Part shown: positions 48,008 through 57,255 of the stretch, one piece after another
Layout: the number at the start of each line of letters is the position of its first letter
Position numbering within the stretch: the first letter of the stretch is position 1
Source of the DNA: Streptococcus orisasini
GTDB taxonomy: Bacteria; Bacillota; Bacilli; Lactobacillales; Streptococcaceae
Assembly (NCBI RefSeq): GCF_001431045.1
Contig: NZ_BCLE01000042.1
Location: 1-57,255, forward strand
Length of the DNA: 57,255 bases
Direction of reading: 5' to 3'
Notes under the pieces: generated by a model
What the model was told of the DNA's origin: nothing
The model's input: only the letters and a program-made list of their open reading frames with translations
Databases searched by the model: none
Position numbers and translations under genes: made by a program

Positions 48008-49411
48008 ATGAGCAGAAACGACAGGGGAAATGCAAGCCGCCATGAGCAGCTGCGCTACGAGTACCTTTTGAGAAACATTGCCTATCTCAGTGAACGCGAG
48101 CAGGCTGAGTTTGATTATCTTAGAAAAAAAGTTGAGGCCGGCAGTTCTGATGATGATTTCTATCATTATGACGAGCCAGCAGAGACTTACCATCAAGATT
48201 ATGGTCAATCTTATGACAGTTATTATGATGACTACTATGATGATGATTATCAAACTGACGACCAATGGGATGCCTATTCTTCAGACAGCCAGTATACAGA
48301 TCAAGGGTTGCCTGTCTATCCAAATCAAACCTCAAATCGTTCGCGTCAGAGCCGTCAGGAGAAAAGGGCTGCTCAAGCACTGACCAAGCTTAAGCCCAAG
48401 AAAAAACGACTGACCTTTAAACGTTTTTTAAAAATTATCAGCTTTATACTGCTGGCAGTGTTTGTGGGTATGATTGTTATGTTTATCAAAGGAATGAATG
48501 ATATTTCATCCGGTAAAAATAAAAATTATAAGCCAGCTGTTGTGGAAAAATTTAATGGTCAGGATACTAAAGATGGCACCAATATTTTGGTTTTGGGAAG
48601 CGATCAGCGTATCACACAAGGGTCATCCGAAGCTCGGACGGATACCATCATGGTCTTAAATATCGGCAATAAAGATAAGAAAGTCAAGATGGTCAGCTTC
48701 ATGCGCGATACGCTTGTTAATATTAAAGGTGTCAGTGCTGATAACTATTCTTATGACAATAAGCTTAACACGGCCTTTAATATTGGTGAACAGGACAATA
48801 ATCAAGGGGCTGAACTCATGCGTCAGACCTTAAAGCGTAATTTTGATATTGATATTAAGTATTATGTTATGGTAGACTTCCAAACCTTCGCAGAAGCCAT
48901 TGATACGCTTTTCCCTAATGGCGTAGAAATTAATGCTAAATTTGCTACTGTTGATGGCAATGCAGTTGATTCTGTTGAAGTACCAGATGATCTCAATATG
49001 AAAGACGGCCTTGTTCCAAATCAGACGATTTCTGTTGGCAGACAGAGAATGGATGGTCGGACGCTTCTCAATTATGCACGTTTCCGTAAGGATGATGAGG
49101 GAGATTTTGGCCGAACCAAGCGTCAGCAGCAAGTCATGTCAGCTGTCATGTCTCAGATTAAGAATCCAACCAAACTTTTTACAGGTTCTGCAGCCTTAGG
49201 TAAGATTTATGCTTTGACTTCTACCAATGTGTCTTACGGTTTCTTACTGAGCAACGGTTTATCTGTATTGACCAGTGGCAAGAAAACAGAGCAGATTACT
49301 GTTCCTGAATACGGCGATTGGATTGATGATTATGACATGTATGGCGGTCAAGCCTTGTCCATTAATTTTACAAAATATAAAAAGCGACTGTCAAAATTAG
49401 GCATTCGTTAA
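48008..49411 (+). CDS. LytR-CpsA-Psr (LCP) family protein
   Basis: A 467-residue LCP phosphotransferase that attaches teichoic acid or polysaccharide to peptidoglycan. It has a cytoplasmic head rich in Asp/Tyr/Gln (about 40-100), a membrane helix (about 140-165) and an extracellular LCP domain (about 195-370) with LGSDQR, the arginines of SEARTDTIM and FMRDT, and the FGRTKRQQQVM motif. It follows pheA by 47 nt and ends at a terminator. Streptococci carry several paralogues. Confidence 0.9.
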   Translation: MSRNDRGNASRHEQLRYEYLLRNIAYLSEREQAEFDYLRKKVEAGSSDDDFYHYDEPAETYHQDYGQSYDSYYDDYYDDDYQTDDQWDAYSSDSQYTDQGLPVYPNQTSNRSRQSRQEKRAAQALTKLKPKKKRLTFKRFLKIISFILLAVFVGMIVMFIKGMNDISSGKNKNYKPAVVEKFNGQDTKDGTNILVLGSDQRITQGSSEARTDTIMVLNIGNKDKKVKMVSFMRDTLVNIKGVSADNYSYDNKLNTAFNIGEQDNNQGAELMRQTLKRNFDIDIKYYVMVDFQTFAEAIDTLFPNGVEINAKFATVDGNAVDSVEVPDDLNMKDGLVPNQTISVGRQRMDGRTLLNYARFRKDDEGDFGRTKRQQQVMSAVMSQIKNPTKLFTGSAALGKIYALTSTNVSYGFLLSNGLSVLTSGKKTEQITVPEYGDWIDDYDMYGGQALSINFTKYKKRLSKLGIR

Positions 49412-49416
49412 TATGA

Positions 49417-50829
<1,413 letters not shown>

Positions 50830-50866
50830 GAGTCCATCTCGCTTTCTTGTTTCAAGGCGAGCTGCT

Positions 50867-50892
50867 AAAAAGGTCCACAGGACCTTTTTACT
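50867..50892 (+). terminator. rlmD terminator
   Basis: AAAAAGGTCC pairs with GGACCTTTTT around ACA. Confidence 0.85.
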
Positions 50893-50899
50893 CCCAAAT

Positions 50900-51211
50900 A
50901 CGCATCATGTTGAGACGGTTGCACTATTGTCCAAACTAGATGTAGACCATCATATCAACATCGAAATCAATGAAGAAGATAAGTAAAAAAGGGATGCGAC
51001 TTATCCAGAAATCAAAGACTATATTTTGAAAAAGTATGGATTTAAGGTTTCTAGTCTCTATATTACACAAGTGAAACGACAGTTTGGTTTGGTTGAGCGA
51101 GAGAATTATAATAAGTCAAATAGGGTGGAAAGTGAGCAACGTGTTCCAAACTGTCCTCCTGAAAAAGTCGAGGCAATTAAGGATGCCTTAGCTTGGTTTG
51201 GTATGATATAG
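50900..51211 (+). pseudogene. Foreign rlmD 3' end, broken by a stop codon
   Basis: The frame from 50900 reads THHVETVALLSKLDVDHHINI, then stops at TAA 50984-50986 and continues in the same frame as KRDATYPEIKDYI to VPNCPPEK and ALAWFGMI at 51211. THHVETV aligns with MTHHCEVV near the end of the intact RlmD; the long tail resembles the C-terminal extension of RumA-type proteins in clostridia and ICEs. It has no start or upstream part. It is probably the end of a donor rum gene left by an ICE that integrated here. Confidence 0.65.
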
Positions 51212-51251
51212 TTGTTATTATTTATTTTAGTTAATTTCAAATAAAAAGTAC

Positions 51252-51282
51252 CCCAAAAGTTAGGCAGAAAATAACTTTTGGG
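51252..51282. repeat. Inverted repeat, IS-end-like
   Basis: CCCAAAAGTTA (51252-51262) and TAACTTTTGGG (51272-51282) form a perfect 11-bp hairpin with a 9-nt loop. The sequence resembles ends of IS3-family elements in streptococci, but no transposase is present. It lies 25 bp upstream of the next start. Confidence 0.5.
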
Positions 51283-51307
51283 ATGTAGTTCAAGATGGGG
51301 TAGTTTT

Positions 51308-52273
51308 ATGAGTAATTCAACTGAACGGGAAGGTGTGTTTCATTGCGGTAAAATTGCTGTACGTAAGAAGTGGATGTTTAGAGAGCAGCCTATTGATGAT
51401 ATAGGAATAGATGCCCATATGGAATTTATTGAGGATGATAAACCAAGACAACTTCTTGCTTTACAAATTAAGTCCGGTCCAAGTTGGTTTAAGGAGAAAA
51501 AAGATGACTGTATCATCTTTAGAAATATTAATGAGAGACAGTATAATTATTGGACTATGAATTCTCTACCTTGCATAGTTGTTTTGTATAATCCAGATGA
51601 TAATATGTGCATATGGCAAGAATTAACTACGGAGACAATTAAACGCACCAAAGATGGAACTGGTAAGGGATTCTATGTAGAAGTTCCTCTAAATCAAACT
51701 TTTTTGGATGAATCATCGAATAAGAAACTCCTTTCTTATTCGAATTTACCACTACATATTCAAAATTATAACTTTTTATTATCTCAGAAAAAATTTATGA
51801 AAATTATTCAAAATGGTGGTGAAGTCAAACTACATTCAACAGAATGGGTCAATAAGTCTAGTGGTAAAGGTGATACCAAGTTAGTTGTTAATGATGGCCA
51901 AGAAACTAAAGAGTATGCCTATCCCTATTGGTTCCCGTTTACACCATATACCTCTGTGTTCCTGCAGTTGTTTCCATGGGCAAATTTCACTGTTGATGAG
52001 GAATTTATTAAAGAAAGTGATTTTGAATTATGGCAACAGTATCATTGTTATTATGATAGCGAAATGGATGAATGGGAGGTTGTTGGAGATACATTTGAGG
52101 AATTTCGCCAAAAATTGGATCCCATGCGTCATATTGACCATGTTGGTGAAGTTGCAGAATTTATGTTAGTTCTCAGTTTAAATGAACTAGGCAGAGCATT
52201 CTTAGAAGTAGAGCAGTTTGTATCACAAAATCGCCCGTATGCAAAAGCAAGACCAGAATCAAAAGATAAATAA
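51308..52273 (+). CDS. DUF4365-like protein, possible PD-(D/E)xK nuclease
   Basis: About 321 residues. The N-terminal part (about 1-130) has GVFHCGKIAV, IDDIGIDAHMEF and LLALQIKSGPSWF, the E...D...QxK pattern of DUF4365, a nuclease-like domain common in phage-defence genes. The rest (about 150-321) is not recognised. ATG 51308 is chosen over an upstream in-frame start at 51278 inside the inverted repeat; the ribosome site is a weak GGGG. It is followed by two genes on the same strand at 12 and 28 nt, which suggests one operon. All three are AT-rich. Confidence 0.65.
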   Translation: MSNSTEREGVFHCGKIAVRKKWMFREQPIDDIGIDAHMEFIEDDKPRQLLALQIKSGPSWFKEKKDDCIIFRNINERQYNYWTMNSLPCIVVLYNPDDNMCIWQELTTETIKRTKDGTGKGFYVEVPLNQTFLDESSNKKLLSYSNLPLHIQNYNFLLSQKKFMKIIQNGGEVKLHSTEWVNKSSGKGDTKLVVNDGQETKEYAYPYWFPFTPYTSVFLQLFPWANFTVDEEFIKESDFELWQQYHCYYDSEMDEWEVVGDTFEEFRQKLDPMRHIDHVGEVAEFMLVLSLNELGRAFLEVEQFVSQNRPYAKARPESKDK

Positions 52274-52285
52274 AGGAGCATTATC

Positions 52286-52684
52286 ATGAAAAAGCTTAAA
52301 CTTAATAGTGATATGAAATCAGAAAAAACTATAGATGGATATAGACTAAATCCTACTGAGAAGTATGTTATTAATTTAGATGATGAAATGGAATTTGCGA
52401 TAGCAACAATGCAAGCAGTCCATATGTTAGGCTTTCCTCCAGCGTTTAAAAATTGGCATGCTTGGCTATTCGAGAATGGTTTTAGTACGGAAACACCAAA
52501 TCCAACAAATGAGTTTGTAGCAAAGTTCTATGGAGTTGAACCTCTTTGGAAAACTCCATATTCAATAGGGATTGTCGTAAAAGCAGAAGGAGATGATGAT
52601 TACTACATTGTCATGGAATGTAGTAGTAAAAATTCAGGCTTTAAACATACACAAATTATCCTCACTATGGGTGGATGTATGTGA
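52286..52684 (+). CDS. Hypothetical protein, operon partner of the DUF4365-like gene
   Basis: 132 residues, soluble, acidic in the middle (INLDDEMEFAIATMQAVHML) and with a Trp/Phe-rich centre. Behind AAAGGAG and 12 nt after the DUF4365-like gene. I recognise no family. In this position it may be an inhibitor or sensor for its neighbours. Confidence 0.6.
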   Translation: MKKLKLNSDMKSEKTIDGYRLNPTEKYVINLDDEMEFAIATMQAVHMLGFPPAFKNWHAWLFENGFSTETPNPTNEFVAKFYGVEPLWKTPYSIGIVVKAEGDDDYYIVMECSSKNSGFKHTQIILTMGGCM

Positions 52685-52712
52685 AATAAAGTTATTTTGA
52701 TATTAAAATAAA

Positions 52713-54038
52713 GTGGAGAAATCTAAAACTGTAATTACTATGAAGTTTAGTAAAATATTTAAAATTATCTTGCTACTTATAGCGCTAGTACTATTACTAT
52801 TTTTTAGGGAAATTATAGTGAAGTCAGTTGTTTCTACTAATGTAGAAGTTTCTCAAGGGAATTTGTATGCATTAACTTTTATATTTTGGTTAGAAATACT
52901 CTTTTTGTTAGTGATATATGATTTAGTAATTATTGAGTTATCTAGCAGTATAAGCTATTATTTGCATGAATTAGGGCAACTCGCAGTAAGAATAAAAAAG
53001 GCAGAGCTTGCACTTTACACAATTAGAATGAATTATTATTTGCTAAGATTAAGTCAATTATTACGTTTAGGTTGGGTAACTTATGGTAGTGGTGAAAAAA
53101 GTTCAGTCTGGATAGGATTATCTAAACTCTCCTTGACTCAGCTATCACTTAATATATTTAGAATTATAATAAGTGCACCTATGCTCTTGGCATTTTTGTC
53201 TGCTTGTTATTCATTGAAAATATTGAGAGGAGGAGATATTACCTATTATTTGTCTAAGTTTCAAGAATTTCTAAGAGGCATTTTACAAATAAAAGTAAAC
53301 ATCGGTGATGTCTTTTCAAGCTTACCAGCCCTTGTGGCTTTGATGACAATATTACCAACAGTCTTTTTCTTCTATTTCTATAGCCAAAAACGTGATGTTC
53401 GAAAAATAATTGGTAAGGAAAATAGTCAATATTTTGAAGAAGTTGTCTTACTGTATGAAAAATTGTTGATTTGGATTGATCATCATATTTATCAGATATC
53501 TGAAAATTTTGATCATGTTATTAATTGTCAAGATTCAATAGTTGAAGAATTTTTAAAAAAAGAAATTCCTAATTATATATCTTTAACTGGTAAACAATAC
53601 TACATACCAAAAAGGATTGAGGACTTCAGATTTATTGAGATAACTGATTTGAGTGAATTACAAGAAATTATTACTAAATTATCAAGTGACAGTTTAGTGA
53701 AGTTTACACGAATATTTTCGGTTAAGCGATTTGATATATGGTATCTCTATTTTTGGGAGTTTCATTCATTAAGTAAAATAGAAGAAATCGAAAAATTGTT
53801 TTACACTCAAAAAGGGATGACCTCTAAATTAGATGGACGCTACACTCGTTTATATGATTTTACTCAAGAGCAACTAGAAAAGAAGAGAAAAGAGGAGCAA
53901 CTTCTTTTATCCTGGTCTATTTATAATAACTTGGAATTGCTATATAGGTTAAAGAGAGCGAGTAATTCGTTAAGAGCCTATCTTTATTCTTCAAGAATGG
54001 AGAGATTATTATTAAAAGCGTTGAATAAAGACAAGTAG
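52713..54038 (+). CDS. Hypothetical four-helix membrane protein
   Basis: About 441 residues with hydrophobic segments near 14-33, 50-75, 148-170 and 205-228 and a charged soluble tail of about 210 residues. No known domain is evident. The start is unsure: GTG at 52713 or ATG at 52740, neither with a good ribosome site. Last gene of the presumed three-gene operon. A membrane effector plus a nuclease-like partner is a layout seen in defence systems, but function here is open. Confidence 0.6.
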   Translation: MEKSKTVITMKFSKIFKIILLLIALVLLLFFREIIVKSVVSTNVEVSQGNLYALTFIFWLEILFLLVIYDLVIIELSSSISYYLHELGQLAVRIKKAELALYTIRMNYYLLRLSQLLRLGWVTYGSGEKSSVWIGLSKLSLTQLSLNIFRIIISAPMLLAFLSACYSLKILRGGDITYYLSKFQEFLRGILQIKVNIGDVFSSLPALVALMTILPTVFFFYFYSQKRDVRKIIGKENSQYFEEVVLLYEKLLIWIDHHIYQISENFDHVINCQDSIVEEFLKKEIPNYISLTGKQYYIPKRIEDFRFIEITDLSELQEIITKLSSDSLVKFTRIFSVKRFDIWYLYFWEFHSLSKIEEIEKLFYTQKGMTSKLDGRYTRLYDFTQEQLEKKRKEEQLLLSWSIYNNLELLYRLKRASNSLRAYLYSSRMERLLLKALNKDK

Positions 54039-54109
54039 TTATGTTTCATAGTTTAATCGCAGAGTTAATTTTCTGAAATTCGTCTATTAGTATAGAAGAA
54101 ATCACTCAG

Positions 54110-54640
54110 CATACGTTAAGGCAGTAAGTTTGCTAGTTAAGGAGTGACGCGACGAAGAGTAGCGAGACTTCTGCCCATGCGATATAGGATCGCCCTTGTT
54201 GTTTTGATATGTTACGTACAGTTACTCTAAGAAAGTGAGGCAACGAAGCTTGATTGGTTAGTAACCATACGCCTGTCGCAGAGCTTAGTGCTGTGGGAAC
54301 AGCGAACCGCTGAGTGTGTAGTTCTGCTCGTGAAAGCTTAGAAACCTTTGAACGAAAGGGATAGTAAAAAGCTCATGACGCAAGGTGCTTTCTGGGTTTC
54401 GCCCCTCTCAGGATGGTCGAGGGGATGACCGCTTCGTGGTAACTTATCCAAAGCTTTCTGAAAACGATTTGTGGCTGAAATATGATAGGGTTGGGTTGGC
54501 TTGTCGGGTTAGATGTCAGGGGCTTATTGGAGAGTTCAGGTTAGATTAGATGTCATTGCCGGAAAGGCTTGAAAATAGAGGCTTTCTGTGAGAAAGTCTT
54601 AATGGGAAAAACTGTGATTTGATGCGGGAAGCATCTGTTT
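54110..54640 (+). other. Non-coding, hairpin-rich region (candidate structured RNA or transfer-linked element)
   Basis: No reasonable ORF in about 530 nt, but many perfect hairpins in a row: GCGAT/ATCGC (54179-54193), TGGTT/AACCA (54255-54267), AGCG/CGCT (54301-54311), CCTTT/AAAGG (54345-54359), GGG/CCC with loop TTTCG (54394-54404), CCCCTC/GAGGGG (54402-54424), CTTTCT/AGAAAG (54582-54596) and GATGC/GCATC (54621-54635). I could not match it to rRNA, RNase P RNA, tmRNA or a group II intron. It may be a large ncRNA or a transfer-origin region from a mobile element. Strand is assumed to be that of the flanking genes. Confidence 0.4.
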
Positions 54641-54657
54641 GATAAATGGAGGATATT

Positions 54658-54981
54658 ATGTCGAATAGTAAAGAGCTTTCAGAATATATAATGGATCAAC
54701 TGTCTGATTTGGGGGATATTCGGAATATACCTATGATGGGAGGATATATCTTTTACTATAGAGAACGCATATTTGGCGGGATTTATGGTAAAGGTTTTAT
54801 GGTGAAGATTACTGAGGCAAGCAAGAAATACATGCCGGACAGCGAGCCGGAACCTCCCTATGAAGGGGCAAAACCAATGCTGCCTGTAACCATTCTGGAC
54901 GACAGAACAAGGCTACAAAAAATGATTGAAGAAATGTATCCGGAATTGCCTGAAAGAAAAGTAAAGAAAAAACTGCGATAG
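54658..54981 (+). CDS. TfoX/Sxy N-terminal-domain protein
   Basis: About 107 residues matching the TfoX N-terminal domain: ELSEYIMDQLSDLGDIRNIPMMGGYIFYYRERIFGGIY. ATG 54658 follows GGAGG at proper spacing, whereas ATG 54646 does not. Base use is richer in G and C than the streptococcal core, which suggests transfer from a clostridial-type host. The role of short Firmicute members is not known; it is not evidence of competence control. Confidence 0.8.
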   Translation: MSNSKELSEYIMDQLSDLGDIRNIPMMGGYIFYYRERIFGGIYGKGFMVKITEASKKYMPDSEPEPPYEGAKPMLPVTILDDRTRLQKMIEEMYPELPERKVKKKLR

Positions 54982-54989
54982 ATTTTGAT

Positions 54990-55172
54990 TTACCTGACAG
55001 TGAATCGGTCGGTGAAGATGGTGATATTCTCGATGAGCCGTCTGACCAGAGTCTCATCAAACTCTGTGATGTCGGTTCTCTGACAGACGATGACCTGCAG
55101 CTCCTTAATCCAGTTCATGGGTTCTTCGTGGCTGTGGCTTAGATATCGGGATAGAGTATGCAGGTTAGGCAA
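54990..55172 (-). pseudogene. Serine recombinase C-terminal remnant
   Basis: On the minus strand the last 50 codons encode DITEFDETLVRRLIENITIF, then DRFTVR and stop. This closely resembles the C-terminal end of serine site-specific recombinases of Firmicute mobile elements (usually followed by EFKSG). The catalytic N-terminus is missing. It is a scar of an ICE-like element. Confidence 0.65.
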
Positions 55173-55273
55173 CTAAACATAACAAAAATCAATCATTTTT
55201 GACAGCTTTGATTGGTAGATAATGGGGCAACTTTTTACTACAATTTTCATAAGAATCAAATAAGGAGGTTCTC

Positions 55274-56338
55274 TTGAAAAAAATAATGAAAATTGTTGGT
55301 ATAGTTCTGTTAATTATCATTATAGTTGCCATTGTAGCTTTTGGACTTTATTGGTATCGCAATATCCATTGGTATGACAGATATAAGAAAACACTGAATA
55401 TGGCAGGTGCAGTTGAAAAGCAAGTTACTCTTCCGAGTGGTAATGTCATCAATTATGGTGAAGTGAACAATGATAAACCTGCCCTTCTATTAATCCACGG
55501 GCAGATGAGCATCTGGGAAGACTATGCACTTGTTCTTCCTGAGCTTAGTAAAAATTGGCATATTTACGCTGTTGATGTTTATGGACACGGGGAATCATCA
55601 CATGATGAAAGTCTGTATTACCTCGATGTGAATGGTGACGATCTGATCTGGTTTATCAATAATGTCATCGGCAAGCCTACCGTTGTTGCCGGACACTCCA
55701 ACGGAGCAATCACGGCAGCGTATGTAGCAGCATACGGCGGTCAAAACATAGCTGGAGCAGTGCTGGAAGATCCACCAGTATTTTCTACTGATGGAGAAGG
55801 CTGGGAAGATAGCTTTGCTTACAAGGATGCGTATAAGCCTTTGCATGATTACAATGAGTCGGATAAGGCAGAGTGTTGGGAAGCTTATTACCTCCGTCAC
55901 TGCTACTGGGGTCAGCTATATATGCCGGATGCCATGCCGAAACTTGCTAACTATGCACAAAAGCAACATCAGAAGAACCCTAATAAGGCTGTTCAGATAG
56001 GCTTTCTACCAAGTTCGATTTGGTATGTTTTTGAATATGCCAAGCAATATGATTTTGCATACGGTGAACGCTTCTATGACCTGAGCTGGAATCACGGTTT
56101 GACACACAAAGAAATATTGTCAGCAATAGAAGTTCCCTGTGTCTATATTCATGCAAAGGAGATGGTTCACGAGAATGGAACATATCTGTGTGCAGCATCC
56201 CGCGAACAAGCCGAGAGAGCGGTGGCTTATATTGGTGAAAATTGTCAGTTGGTCGAGACTGAAGACAGTAACCATGTGATTCATACTGTTCATAGTGCTT
56301 TCTATATTGAAAAGGTAAACTCGCTGCTATCAAAATGA
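55274..56338 (+). CDS. Membrane-anchored alpha/beta hydrolase
   Basis: A 354-residue hydrolase with an N-terminal membrane helix (about 5-27) and an outside-facing alpha/beta fold. Oxyanion HGQMSIWEDY near 76-85, nucleophile GHSNGA near 142 and final His in DSNHVIH near 337. A TTG start at 55274 lies 5 nt after AAGGAGG; the in-frame ATG at 55286 is too far away. It runs directly into the broken regulator 7 nt later, as in Firmicute gene pairs. Base use points to transfer with the TfoX-like gene. Confidence 0.82.
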   Translation: MKKIMKIVGIVLLIIIIVAIVAFGLYWYRNIHWYDRYKKTLNMAGAVEKQVTLPSGNVINYGEVNNDKPALLLIHGQMSIWEDYALVLPELSKNWHIYAVDVYGHGESSHDESLYYLDVNGDDLIWFINNVIGKPTVVAGHSNGAITAAYVAAYGGQNIAGAVLEDPPVFSTDGEGWEDSFAYKDAYKPLHDYNESDKAECWEAYYLRHCYWGQLYMPDAMPKLANYAQKQHQKNPNKAVQIGFLPSSIWYVFEYAKQYDFAYGERFYDLSWNHGLTHKEILSAIEVPCVYIHAKEMVHENGTYLCAASREQAERAVAYIGENCQLVETEDSNHVIHTVHSAFYIEKVNSLLSK

Positions 56339-56345
56339 GGACATT

Positions 56346-56680
56346 ATGTTAAAAACAAATCTTATTATGCTTCGTAATATACATGACTTTTCGCAGGAAG
56401 AAATAGCGGAGAAAATAGATATCCCCGTAGGACTTATGCAAAAAGGGAGAGTGGCGAACTGTCTCGGACATCGAAAAATATAAGCATCTTGCGGATATCC
56501 AAGGTGTCATGATTGATAGGCTGATAAAAGCAGAAACGATAGATAGAAAAGAGAACATTCCACCTGCGCCACAAAGAAGCAATATCTGGGACTTGGTGAC
56601 AATAAATGAATGTGGACAATTTGCAATCCCCAAAAACCGATCGTGAGAGATTCGGTCTTACCAGTGGGCAAAGAAAATGA
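56346..56680 (+). pseudogene. Broken HTH/AbrB-like regulator
   Basis: Begins MLKTNLIMLRNIHDFSQEE, a Cro/CI-type HTH. A frame change near the AAAAAGGG at about 56440 leads to TVSDIEKYKHLADIQGV and then NIWDLVTINECGQFAIP, an AbrB-like swapped hairpin; a second frame change gives ERFGLTSGQRK and stop. The order matches HTH-AbrB regulators of Firmicutes, so at least two frameshifts and a 3' truncation have occurred. It follows the hydrolase by 7 nt. Confidence 0.65.
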
Positions 56681-56783
56681 GGAGAACGATATTTGACAAT
56701 AGGTGTTTGATTTTCCATGGTTCACGAGTATCTCTAACTGTAACCAAGAAATTTAGTAGCTCATCTATAACAAAATCCTCCAC
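56658..56783 (-). pseudogene. ISAs1-type transposase N-terminal fragment
   Basis: From a GTG at 56783 (minus strand) the frame reads IDELLNFLVTVRDTREPWK and then IKHLLSNIVLLIFFA before a stop. DTREPWKIKH is the pattern at the start of ISAs1 (DDE_Tnp_1-associated) transposases. Only about 40 codons remain and they run into the broken regulator. TATAAT precedes it at 56794-56789. Confidence 0.55.
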
Positions 56784-57153
56784 TTTTATTATAGCGAAGG
56801 TTAACTTATTTTTATAAAATTGTTATCTGAAAACAAAATTTTCTTCATGCGTTTGTCGTACATTGCCTTCATTAGTAGGATGGAGCCTTATGATATGTTT
56901 CGATTTCGATTATGATTTCTTGCTTGAATTTCACAAGCAGTATCTGACAGAGTTGATAAAATCGTCGCTGAGATTTGATGTCGAGTTCAGCTCGAAGCAC
57001 TAGAAGGACAAGAATGGAATTGTCCTTAATTTACAATAGTTAACATTTCGACGCTGTATCAGTTCCTTGGCGCATAGCGGCGATAATAGGAGGAACACAT
57101 GGTTCCCCCATATTGTATGGTAAGTGATGGCGTTTAGCGGTATCATTTAAATG

Positions 57154-57213
57154 GTTCATTTGGATGACTTCTGTTCGTTTGGTTACTGACAGCATAGTCC
57201 AAATGAACTTTTT
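57154..57213 (+). repeat. Inverted repeat, terminator-like, next to IS end
   Basis: GTTCATTTGGA (57154-57164) and TCCAAATGAAC (57198-57208) are a perfect 11-bp pair, followed by six T. The stretch 56800-57150 shows no recognisable gene. Confidence 0.45.
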
Positions 57214-57255
57214 TGGACTCTTTGTCAACTGTAGTGGGTGACTTATAGCTAAGCG
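57214..57255. mobile_element. Probable ISL3-family IS end (cut by the window edge)
   Basis: From 57214 the sequence reads GGACTCTTTGTCAACTGTAG followed by TGGG, close to the terminal inverted repeat of ISL3-family elements in streptococci. The element itself would lie beyond the window. Confidence 0.5.

Noticed and set aside
54110..54480. Group II intron, RNase P RNA or tmRNA
   Set aside because: No domain V hairpin, no intron-encoded protein, no GAGGAAAGTCC-type RNase P core and no tmRNA tag frame could be seen.
55274..56338. Hydrolase as part of the esterase pathway of the island
   Set aside because: It is 17 kb away, differs in base composition, faces outside the membrane and sits with mobile-element debris.
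57040..57228. Minus-strand 62-codon frame as a gene
   Set aside because: No ribosome site or recognised family, and it runs through the inverted repeat and the IS-like end.

Overview
The window is low-GC Firmicute DNA and almost certainly from a Streptococcus of the mutans type. The evidence is the eno gene, a large AtlA-like autolysin with Bsp repeats and a GH25 domain, the ebsA-fer-LysM-cmk-infC-rpmI-rplT order, the aroD-aroE-aroB-aroC-tyrA-ylbF operon, and the aroK/aroA/pheA/lytR/rlmD run. No rRNA, tRNA or CRISPR array was seen.

Layout. (1) 1-3025 is accessory: an Abi_2 (AbiD/F-type) HEPN protein followed by a zinc-finger/HTH/Panacea protein (a likely toxin-antitoxin or abortive-infection pair), then a frameshifted membrane-protein gene. 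(2) 3181-8238 is the malate locus: maeE and maeP on the minus strand, diverging from the maeK-maeR two-component pair. The control region between them holds tandem repeats and a foldable leader. (3) 8432-13432 is mostly housekeeping: a HAD phosphatase, glycerate kinase, a YueI-like protein, two tandem paralogous membrane proteins and enolase. (4) 13691-21813 holds the AtlA-like autolysin, a lipoprotein, pepT, ebsA-like, ferredoxin, a LysM protein, cmk and the infC-rpmI-rplT operon. That operon has its own promoter, an attenuator-like leader and probably an AUA start codon for IF-3. (5) 22048-25496 holds an LTA synthase and an rRNA methyltransferase.

(6) 25503-30844 is the chorismate/tyrosine operon, closed by a strong terminator. 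(7) 30997-44909 is a roughly 14-kb catabolic island lodged between that operon and aroK/aroA/pheA. It has two LysR regulators, a TIM-barrel isomerase/dehydratase, an SDR, an MFS carrier, a second AroE (YdiB-like), an NCS2-like permease, an HSL-type esterase, a CitMHS-like carrier, a second type I dehydroquinase and a 972-residue OYE/FMN-bind/FAD reductase. Promoter regions carry inverted repeats with a constant 12-nt spacer. I infer uptake of quinate, shikimate or their plant esters and use of an unsaturated acid as electron sink. At the island's right edge lies a decayed C-terminal piece of an aroA gene, so the island probably replaced the ancestral aroA; an intact aroA sits downstream of aroK.

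(8) 45212-50829 holds aroK, aroA, pheA, an LCP protein and rlmD. (9) 50830-57255 is a mobile-element scar behind rlmD: a foreign rlmD 3' end broken by a stop codon, an IS-like inverted repeat, a three-gene operon (DUF4365 nuclease-like protein, small protein, four-helix membrane protein) that could be a defence system, about 550 nt of hairpin-rich non-coding DNA, a TfoX-like gene, a serine-recombinase remnant, a membrane-anchored alpha/beta hydrolase, a broken HTH-AbrB regulator, an ISAs1 transposase fragment and a probable ISL3-type IS end.
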